From the NCBI RefSeq assembly GCF_964019385.1, contig NC_088650.1:25129711-25193710 (forward strand): a DNA stretch of 64,000 nucleotides, read 5' to 3'. The stretch comes from Sycon ciliatum. Taxonomy: Eukaryota > Porifera > Calcarea > Leucosolenida > Sycettidae. Shown here piece by piece: positions 56,662 to 64,000 of this stretch. Below the pieces are notes generated by a model. It was not told the origin of the DNA. It made no database searches and saw only the letters and a list, made by a program, of their open reading frames with translations. The first letter of the stretch is position 1. Each line of letters opens with the position of its first letter. Both the position numbers and the translations under genes were made by a program.

Positions 56662-57530
56662 AGTTTTGTTGTTGTTGGCAGCACTGTATTTGAATGTGAG
56701 CAGACCGTGCGCAACTTGTCGTATTATGGAAACACGCGAAAGTGTGCAGAATTTTGCCCCAAGTCCAAAAAAGTCCAAAAAATCACGTTAAAAAACCACG
56801 TATTGGGCTGCACGGCGGCGGGCGAAGCCCGCCGCCGTGCAGCAGGACTTTTGCCAGCACCCTCGTGACGTTGCAGATATGTGGCTTGATTATTGTAGTT
56901 GACGTTGATTTAGTGACTTTGGCAAGGTTGAGTCGTGTCAAGAAGTCAGGTAGGATTCAGTACTAGGCAGTAGTGAAACGTGAGTGGCAGTCTTTGCCGG
57001 TTTCTGAGGGCATCCTGGATTTGGTGTGCAGCGCTGTGGAAATGGCTTGCTGTGGAGGTCCCAGCACTGGATGTTGTATCAAAGGTACGACCTCGTAGCA
57101 CGTGCTAAACCTAAAAAAAATCAAAAATTGACTTGGGTCTGTGGGAGTCCGTGAGACAACGCCCACTCGTTCCGTTGTGACAGATTCCAGGGCCACGTTG
57201 AGGGGCCCTACCCCACCACCCATGGCTGCTTCTGGACTTGTTTTAGGTTTGGGTCTCGCGCACGGACAGAATGGGCACGAAAATGTGAAAAAAAATGTAA
57301 ATGCATTTGTTTGGCTCCTGGGTGGCTCGCACACCGTAGCACTATGCCGGAAATTTGAGTTTTTCCGGCCTGGAAAGCCTGTCAGTGAGGCGCAAGAACT
57401 TGTAAATCATGTCCTGAGGGCCAGCATAGTGGCAGGAGTGTGTGGTCAAAATGTCACTCAAATCCACTGAGAAACACCAAAGTTACGGTCAATTGAATGC
57501 CATATGAAATTTTTGGGTGATGTACCCCCT
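56662..57530 (+). repeat. TTAA-type non-autonomous element, copy B (left end lost)
   Basis: Homologous to copy A from its position 41731 onward. TTAA stands on both sides (56658-56661 and 57531-57534). The hairpin is at 56807-56843. It cuts off the Penelope nuclease domain, so it inserted after that element. Confidence 0.8.
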
Positions 57531-57641
57531 TAAGTCACGACGGCCGCTAACACCCGGAGCATCCTAGCGGCCAGAACATACTAGCGGCAGATGCAGCAAT
57601 ATAATAATGTGGGTGGCCATTGAAATAAAAAAATGATACTA

Positions 57642-57826
57642 CTGTCGAACCTGTCAAAGGCGACCACTTGGATAAGGCGACAACCTGTCCTAAAAGACCA
57701 CAGAAACCAGGACCAAGGGTTGGTATTTCCAGTCAAACGTCCCTGAATAAGGAGGCCACTTGGTACCAGAGAGTCAGAGACCCCGTTTTGAAGGTCTCTT
57801 TAGTCGTCTTAGACAGGTTTAACTGC
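57642..57826. repeat. pogo-like MITE
   Basis: Outer ends CTGTCGAACCTGTC and complement of CAGTTAAACCTGTC; interior AAGGCGAC/GTCGTCTTAG motifs. About 185 bp; TA at the left border. Diverged. Confidence 0.6.
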
Positions 57827-58552
57827 ATCCATTAGTACTCACAAATCAGCTACTGTTCCATGTAGGCACTGGCGGATTCTGCTCGAGAAGGTGGCAGCTT
57901 CTGCTCGAAAGGCAGTGAAATTGGCAGAACCATACAAACCTTATGGCGGGCAATTCCTCGAATTCTGCTCCCTTTTTCTTTTCCACATACTACCAAACAT
58001 TCATGAAAATTACCAGAAAAAGTACCGAATTCTGCCAATTTTTCTGCCGGCAGAAACCTCCGGACCCTACAATGGAACACAAAATTAATGTCGATTCAGC
58101 TTGTCTTATTGATTGTGATCATTATAATATACATGTACCATTCTTTTTTTCTTTGCATCCGGTATTAGCGAGTTCGCCAGTTTTACTAGTACAAGGCCAT
58201 GGTAAAAATAAAGTTGATTCTCAGGTCATGAGCCTGTGAAAATCGGTGCGAGCGAGCGTTTTTTTATTATAATTATTTCCCAAATTTTTTTAATTTCCAA
58301 AGATAGGGTCACACATACAAATGTATGTACATGGTCACATGTTCAATAAATTATTATATTCAGGCCAGGGAGTAGAAAAATACCGGTATTTTACTACTCC
58401 CTGATTAACGCCTTTCGCCGGCCAATGCGCGCATATGCATACATAGAAATTTAAAAAATCGTCGGCACGCCGCCAAAAATCGGTGCGCGCGTACGTACTT
58501 GAGAATCAAAAATAATTTTTACCATGGCCTTAGTGCAATTTTTCGTTTTGAA
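57827..58552. other. Stretch without recognised gene
   Basis: Contains a TTCTGC-rich section (57865-58070) related by its GGCACTGGCGGATT start to hAT-like strings elsewhere, and an inverted pair (GGCCATGGTAAAAAT near 58195 and ATTTTTACCATGGCC near 58515) bounding about 335 bp, perhaps another foldback element. Confidence 0.35.
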
Positions 58553-58660
58553 TTAACTTATTTGTTTCGCGCTCACACAAAGTCTCATTTAGGGTTCCCA
58601 GTGAAAAGGCAACATTGCCTGTTGGGAAATCCCTATAACAAAAATTAATAAGAAAAAAAA
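58553..58660 (+). mobile_element. LINE 3' end only
   Basis: TCGCGCTCACACAAAGTCTC, GGTTCCCAGTGAAAAGG and GGCAACATTGCCTGTTGGGA followed by AAATCCCTATAACAAAAATT and an A-rich tail. Same 3' end as the LINE fragment at 17070-17842 (opposite strand). Confidence 0.75.
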
Positions 58661-58671
58661 ATAAGTTTGTC

Positions 58672-58919
58672 CGTGAAGTGTGTGGGTTACAGTGATATGA
58701 GGGGCTGCGTCCCAACCGCCTGTGTGGATTCACAGGAAGTGTGAGTTACGAAGTCTGAAGAAAATGTTGAACAGTCCCTGCTGGGATGACGACTACACCA
58801 TAGCTCGGTGGTTAGAGCATCGCTGGCTACAAGCGAGGGTCCCTGGTTCGAGTCCTGGTGGTGACAGTCAATGTTTTCTTCAGACTTTTCCCGGTTGTCT
58901 CTTTCCCTCAAACCAGTTA
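58672..58919 (+). repeat. Composite tRNA-like repeat, copy 1
   Basis: Head GTGAAGTGTGTGGGTTACAG and GTGTGGATTCACAGGAAGTG. A tRNA-like body (58790-58870) has A box TAGCTCGGTGGTTAGAGCAT, anticodon-arm-like TCGCT/AGCGA and B box CTGGTTCGAGTCC. It is bracketed by AAGTCTGAAGAAAATGTTGA and CAATGTTTTCTTCAGACTT, which are complementary. Probably a tRNA-derived SINE. Confidence 0.75.
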
Positions 58920-58926
58920 ATTTTTA

Positions 58927-59200
58927 TGACTTGGGGCTCCCCGCGTGCTAGTTTGTACGTGAAGTGAGTGAGGGCTGCGTCCCACCCGCCGGTGTGGATT
59001 CACAGGAAGTGTGAGTTACGAAGTCTGAAGAAAATGTTGAACAGTCTCTGCTGGGATGACGACTACTTCAAGTACACCATAGGTCAGTGGTTAGAGCATC
59101 GCTGGCTGCAAGCGAGGGTCCCTGGTTCGAGTCCTGGTGGTGGCAGTCAATGTTTTCTTCAGACTTTTCCCGTTTGTCTCTTTCCCTCAAACCAGTTAAA
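58927..59200 (+). repeat. Composite tRNA-like repeat, copy 2
   Basis: Tandem neighbour of copy 1 with the same order of parts, beginning GACTTGGGGCTCCCCGCG. A short insertion (TTCAAGTACACC) precedes the A box, and the tail CTCTTTCCCTCAAACCAGTT is the same. Confidence 0.75.
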
Positions 59201-59283
59201 ATAATAATAATAACTTATTTATTTCGTAATCAATATTCGCATGCAACGACGCAAATCCACACAATTCAGTAGACACTTCCTTT

Positions 59284-59323
59284 CTATCAAACGTTTTCTT
59301 TCCCTTCTCTGACTTCAGGATAG
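59284..59323 (-). ncRNA. Hammerhead-like motif (left, with small insertion)
   Basis: Minus strand: CTATC with GATAG as stem I, CTGAAG followed by an extra TCA, then GAGAAGGGAAA, GAAA, ACGT, TT. Mirror of 60311-60344. Confidence 0.4.
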
Positions 59324-59749
59324 TGTAATGGGTAGCCGAGTGGTAGGCGCGGTGAAATCAACAAGAATTACTTTTATTCTACTTCTTTCAGGTACACACC
59401 TACTTCTTTCAGGTACACACCTGAGATATAATTATTAGTGAAAGAAGAAGCGGCAAATAAATGACTTTCTCTCCGGTGCACACCTGGAGGTTGAATAGCT
59501 CGTTATTATCAAAATCTCATCTTTTTCAAAACAGAAATGCGCAGCCGCTTTTATGAAGCAGACGCCGTACGCTTACATACGGAGATACACTAAATATACA
59601 TCAGGCAAAGCTCCGTATTAGTTCCGTACTGCTTCCGTATTGGTCGGGCAGGGATACTACAATAGTACAGGGAATGTTGGAAATTTGGAAAAACACATAA
59701 CTATATAGAAAAATAGAGAACAAGTCGACACTTCAACATAGGCGATAAA

Positions 59750-60130
59750 ATGGCTAAAGTGAATTTGAATACGTCGGTACTGGAAGTGACAACAACGATC
59801 AACAAGAGGAAACGAGGAAGACCGAGGAGTCAAACGAAAACGACCATGAATTCAAAGGACGTTGGAGGTGTCAACAAGCCCAACAGAAGAGTACAACGGC
59901 AAATGTCGAAGGTGACAGAGCTAAATGATCGGACATCGTCCATCAAGCGTCATTTGTCGGGAAGTGCTAAGTTGTCGTGAGTTGTATAGCGATGATGTCT
60001 TTTCGGTTTTAACTCGTGGAAGGTCTAAGTTACATCTTGCTGTGTTAGAAGCTCTGTATTCGTAAACTAGATCCAGAACTATGTGTACAGAAGGAGAATG
60101 TGTTATCGTTGCAGTTGTTTGGTGTCACAC
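59750..60130 (+). pseudogene. Penelope-like element C-terminal fragment
   Basis: Begins MAKVNLNTSVLEVTTTINKR, with RKRGRPR-type basic stretch and TSSIKRHLSGS; the following sequence carries CRELYSDDVFSVL- and LHLAVLEALY-like coding and a TTGCAGTTGTTTGGTGTC tail. Homologous to 54090-54557. Broken. Confidence 0.6.
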
Positions 60131-60310
60131 CTCGTGAAAGTGTGACAAGTGTTTCTTGATGTGCTCAACGTGTTTGTCTACAACTTGCTGCTTTTGTTTT
60201 CGAGTTTTTTTTAACACTTTAGCCATTTTATCGCCTATGTTAAAGTGTTGACTTGTTCTCTATTTTCTATATAGTTATGTGTTTTTCCAAATTTCCAACA
60301 TTCCCTGTAA

Positions 60311-60344
60311 TATCCTGAAGAGAAGGGAAAGAAAACGTTTGATA
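60311..60344 (+). ncRNA. Hammerhead-like motif (right)
   Basis: TATC with GATA as stem I, core CTGAAGA (fits CTGANGA), GAAGGGAAA with poor stem II, GAAA, ACGT, TT. Confidence 0.5.
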
Positions 60345-60490
60345 GAAAGGAAGTGCCTACTGAATTGTGTGGATTTGCGTCGTTCCATGCGAATATTGAT
60401 TACGAAACTGTTTTTTCCACCGCCTCCAAGCTGCCGCTTGAACTTATTATTAATATTTATTTAAACAATCGACGAGGAGACAATAGTCGT

Positions 60491-60695
60491 AAAATGGCAA
60501 TAAATAAGATAAATTGTGCACTCATAACAACAGCAAAAATGAAGAAAGTCAAGTTCCATAACGTTTTCTTGTGACTGTCATCAGTTATGTGACGGCGTTC
60601 CACTGATGACAGTCACAAGAAAACGTTATGGAACTTGACTTTCTTCATTTTTGCTGTTGTTATGAGTGCACAATTTATCTTATTTATTGCCATTA
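60491..60695. repeat. 205-bp palindrome with hammerhead core in both arms
   Basis: Arms AATGGCAATAAATAAGATAA and complement, about 92 bases each, loop 60585-60602. Both arms contain CTGATGACAGTCACAAG and GAAAACGTTATGG, but only the right one has the matching stem I. Confidence 0.9.
60597..60634 (+). ncRNA. Hammerhead-like motif in palindrome
   Basis: GTTCCA pairs with TGGAAC (stem I, 6 bp); core CTGATGA; CAGTCACAA with little stem II; GAAA; ACGT; triplet TTA. Stem II appears lost. Confidence 0.5.
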
Positions 60696-60799
60696 ATATT
60701 TATTTATTTATTTACATGTATTTATAAATAATCTACGTAGAGATAATAAAGTTTTAATATAGATATGAATAGGATGAATGTGTTGATCGTAAGAAGTCA

Positions 60800-60990
60800 G
60801 CTGTGTATCTACACTTGTTATCTCGTCCTGACTGTCTTAGTGTGTATGATGACTCTCATTTTTCTGTACTGTGTCGTGCGCGTTATGTCCAACAGTTGAA
60901 AGTCCTAGAGGCAGTTTGTATCCGTATTCATAAGCCTGTTTTGTGTAAGAAGAAAGAGCACGTTGTTGCACTGAAGTTGTATTCGTAGGT
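60800..60990 (+). pseudogene. Penelope-like C-terminal tail, third copy
   Basis: Plus frame with VQQLKVLEAVCIRIHKPVLC and KKKEHVVALKLYS, matching the LEALYI+K...LC.QKE pattern of the other two copies. Followed at 61159 by a hammerhead-like motif. Confidence 0.5.
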
Positions 60991-61158
60991 TGACACTTCG
61001 TTTAGTGCCGTCTCGCCTTTGGTTACGTAATCTTGATACCTTTTGCGTTTCCTCTAGTGGTTTTATTGCACTTGTATCTTGTTGTTATTTCTAACACCTT
61101 TCTATTTACAGTACGTAACTTCAGTTTCTTTGGTTGAATCCTTAGTTCCGTATTTTTT

Positions 61159-61194
61159 CCCACTGATGATAGGAACAAGAAAATCGATTATGGG
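61159..61194 (+). ncRNA. Hammerhead-like motif downstream of Penelope tail
   Basis: CCCA with TGGG (stem I, 4 bp); core CTGATGA; TAGGAACAA; GAAA; ATCGAT; triplet TTA. Close relative of the 53.3-kb motif with a degraded stem II. Confidence 0.45.
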
Positions 61195-61309
61195 TTTTCA
61201 ATAATATTTTTGTTATAAAATACACAGTAAATACATGTCAAACAAGTAACGTAGTTGCGTGATGTCTGCGGCCTTCATCCAAAATTATTTATTTATTACA
61301 GCATCTCAT

Positions 61310-61484
61310 AGCACAGTGAGAACACCGGCCAACTTTCGCAATATTGGTTAGGGGCACGAACATTTGTATTTATACGGTACTTCTAATCTATTTGTGACAG
61401 AATGGCAGAAAAAGATGTGAAAATAGAACAGAGACTAGTCTGCCAGCGGTGCGAAACTACATCTTAAGCCGAGGTCATCATGCG
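61310..61484 (+). repeat. Target repeat unit, filled-site copy
   Basis: Near identical to 63602-63776 (CACAGTGAGAACACCGGCCA to GAGGTCATCATGC). It ends at the TTAA where elements C and D are inserted. Confidence 0.9.
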
Positions 61485-61488
61485 TTAA

Positions 61489-62523
61489 GGGGGCAGCCTA
61501 CCCATAAATTTCATATGGCATTCAATTGACCGTAACTTTGGTGTTTCTCAATGGATTTGAGTGAAATTTTGACCACACACTCCTGCCATTATGCTGGCCC
61601 TCAGGACATGATTTACAAGTTCTTGCGCCTCACTGACAGGCTTTCCAGGCCGGAAAAACTCAAATTTCCGGCATAGTGCCACGGTGTGCGAGCCACCCAG
61701 GAGCCAAACAAATGCATTTTCAATTTTTTCACATTTTCGTGCTCATTCTGTTCGTGAGCGGGACTCAAACCTAGTACAAGTCCAGAAGCAGCCATGGGTG
61801 ATGGGGTAGGGCCCCTCAACGAGGCCCTGGAATCTGTCACAACGGAGCGAGTGGGCGTTCTCTCACACACTCCCACAGACCCAAGTCAATTTTTGAATTT
61901 TTTTAGGTTTAGGGTGTGCTACGAGGTCGTACCTTTGATACAACATCCAGTGCTGAGACCTCCACAGCAAGCCATTTCCACAGCGCTGCACACCAAATCC
62001 AGGATACCCTCAGAAACCGGCAAAGACTTCCACTCACGTTTCACGACTGCCTAGTACTGAATCCTACCTGACTTCTTGACACGACTCAAACTTGCCAAAG
62101 TCACTAAATCAACGTCAACTACAATAATCAAGCCACATATCTGCAACGTCACGAGGGTGCTGGCAAAAGTCCTGCTGCACGGCGGCGGGCTTCGCCCGCC
62201 GCCGTGCAGCCCAATACGTGGCTCAAAAACCTGATTTTTTGGACTTGGAGCAAAATTCTGCACACTTTCACGTGTTTCCATGATACGACAAGTTGCGCAC
62301 GGTCTGCTCACATTCAAATACAGTGCTGCCAACAAATGACAGTGTGCAACAAAAAAATCTGTCCTTGCAAGGGCACATTTTCGGCCATAACTCTTGAACG
62401 GCCGGTCAGATCGGGACACAATTTTCAGAGAATTTGCAGCTATTAATGCTCTTTCAACTGACGTAGCACTCAATATGAATTTACAAATTCGATTTTCAGC
62501 GAATTTTTGGGTAGTCTGCCACC
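61489..62523 (-). repeat. TTAA-type non-autonomous element, copy C
   Basis: 1035 bp between TTAA sites (61485-61488 and 62524-62527). Ends GGGGGCAGCCTACCCATAAA and complement-like GGGTAGTCTGCCACC. Opposite orientation to copies A and B. Hairpin at 62174-62210. Confidence 0.92.
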
Positions 62524-62527
62524 TTAA

Positions 62528-63562
62528 GGGGGCAGCCTACCCATAAATTTCATATGGCATTCAATTGACCGTAACTTTGGTGTTTCTCAATGGATTTGAG
62601 TGAAATTTTGACCACACACTCCTGCCACTATGCTGGCCCTCAGGACATGATTTACAAGTTCTTGCGCCTCACTGACAGGCTTTCCAGGCCGGAAAAACTC
62701 AAATTTCCGGCATAGTGCCACGGTGTGCGAGCCACCCAGGAGCCAAACAAATGCATTTACAATTTTTTCACATTTTCGTGCTCATTCTGTTCGTGAGCGG
62801 GACTCAAACCTAGTACAAGTCCAGAAGCAGCCATGGGTGATGGGGTAGGGCCCCTCAACGAGGCCCTGGAATCTGTCACAACGGAGCGAGTGGGCGTTCT
62901 CTCACACACTCCCACAGACCCAAATCAATTTTTGAATTTTTTTAGGTTTAGGGTGTGCTACGAGGTCGTACCTTTGATACAACATCCAGTGCTGAGACCT
63001 CCACAGCAAGCCATTTCCACAGCGCTGCACACCAAATCCAGGATACCCTCAGAAACCGGCAAAGACTTCCACTCACGTTTCACGACTGCCTAGTACTGAA
63101 TCCTACCTGACTTCTTGACACGACTCAAACTTGCCAAAGTCACTAAATCAACGTCAACTACAATAATCAAGCCACATAATTGCAACGTCACGAGGGTGCT
63201 GGCAAAAGTCCTGCTGCACGGCGGCGGGCTTCGCCCGCCGCCGTGCAGCCCAATACGTGGCTCAAAAACCTGATTTTTTGGACTTGGAGCAAAATTCTGC
63301 ACACTTTCACGTGTTTCCATGTTACGACAAGTTGCGCACGGTCTGCTCACATTCAAATACAGTGCTGCCAACAAATGACAGCGTGCAACAAAAAAATCTT
63401 TCCTTGCAAGGGCACATTTTCGGCCATAACTCTTGAACGGCCGGTCAGATCGGGACACAATTTTCAGAGAATTTGCAGCTATTAATGCTCTTTCAACTGA
63501 CGTAGCACTCAATATGAATTTACAAATTCGATTTTCAGCGAATTTTTGGGTAGTCTGCCACC
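62528..63562 (-). repeat. TTAA-type non-autonomous element, copy D
   Basis: 1035 bp, nearly identical to copy C and sharing the middle TTAA with it; right TTAA at 63563-63566. Hairpin at 63213-63249. Confidence 0.92.
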
Positions 63563-63823
63563 TTAATACTAGCTGAAATATCTGGCCAGCCCAAAATTGT
63601 ATGCACAGTGAGAACACCGGCCAACTTTCGCAATATTCGTTAGGGGCACGAACATTTGTATTTATAGGGTACTTCTAATCTATTTGTGACAGAATGGCAG
63701 AAAAAGATGCGAAAATAGAACAGAGACTAGTCTGCCAGCGGTGCGAAACTACATCTTAAGCCGAGGTCATCATGCTTTAATACTAGCTGAAATATCTGGC
63801 CAGCCCAAAATTGTATGCACAGT
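63563..63823 (+). repeat. Target repeat unit with empty TTAA site
   Basis: TTAATACTAGCTGAAATATC at 63563 recurs at 63777. Around 63777 the sequence CATGCTTTAATACTAGC runs without an element, so it is the unoccupied version of the site filled by copies C and D. Confidence 0.9.
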
Positions 63824-64000
63824 GCACGCTCTTATGAAAATAACGAAGCATTCCGAAAATATAAAAAATGGCCTGTCCGATGTTTAAGGAGAAATCAAAA
63901 CAAAACCCAAAAATAGGTCGCCGGTTGAAATCTCGGGCACAGCCCAAATCATCAGTGCACACGCCTAACGAGGATTCCGTGTTCTCAAGCCAGCGCCTTC
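63824..64000. other. Window end without recognised feature
   Basis: Nothing recognised. Confidence 0.3.

Larger units (their letters stand above)
59226..60406. repeat. Penelope-derived inverted composite with two hammerheads
   Basis: Outer arms 59226-59309 and 60322-60406 are complementary (CGTAATCAATATTCGCATGC and complement). Inner arms about 59652-59762 and 60217-60310 are complementary too (ACAGGGAATGTTGGAAATTT). Between them lies a Penelope C-terminal fragment. Extra sequence of about 330 bases sits in the left side only. This matches the inverted terminal repeats known from Penelope-like elements. Confidence 0.7.

Noticed and set aside
58790-59150. Functional tRNA genes
   Set aside because: A and B boxes are present, but the anticodon loop lacks the usual T before the anticodon, acceptor pairing is partial, and the copies share long repeat flanks; tRNA-derived repeats fit better.
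41652-63617. Conserved frames of 85-175 codons in the four TTAA elements as genes
   Set aside because: Frames on both strands are equally conserved, cross the GC hairpin and contain stops in one copy or another; the conservation follows the repeat.

Overview
The window is animal genomic DNA: one real multi-exon host gene at the left end, followed by about 53 kb of nested and fragmentary transposable elements. Spliced cadherin repeats, CR1-, RTE- and Penelope-type retroelements, a Ngaro-like YR retroelement and the very frequent octamer TACATGTA suggest a marine invertebrate (sponge or cnidarian grade). That assignment is inference; no ribosomal or mitochondrial marker is present. A 200-base assembly gap lies at 22017-22216.

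Left end (about 0.6-10.8 kb, + strand): eleven exons with consistent phases encode about five consecutive cadherin repeats and then a transmembrane exon. The 5' part of the gene lies before the window. Introns carry small foldback elements, microsatellites, a 47-bp tandem repeat and a 1.2-kb near-perfect palindrome whose two arms each hold a clear hammerhead ribozyme.

10.8-24.5 kb: no convincing gene. It holds hAT-type non-autonomous elements with 8-bp target duplications, tRNA-like repeats, remnants of a short gypsy-like LTR element, a LINE fragment, a 228-bp tandem satellite, Penelope-related inverted repeats and further hammerhead motifs. 24.5-40 kb is a nest: an old gypsy element (A, +) carries two CR1-like LINE insertions and a younger gypsy element (B, -), whose right LTR was in turn hit by an RTE-like LINE with an inverted 5' end.

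40-64 kb: a TA-flanked MITE, four copies of a TTAA-targeting non-autonomous element, a hAT MITE, a Ngaro-like element with split direct repeats, an unrecognised coiled-coil ORF, a second hammerhead palindrome, a Penelope-like element interrupted by a Harbinger-like transposon, and Penelope-derived inverted repeats with more hammerheads.

The main discovery candidate is the repeated architecture of paired hammerhead ribozymes. In five separate inverted repeats the left arm carries a motif on the minus strand and the right arm one on the plus strand, so the two always face outward. Three pairs have well-formed stems; one lies inside a host intron, with one ribozyme on the gene's sense strand. 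A second strong observation is a TTAA element whose filled and empty target sites are both present in the window.
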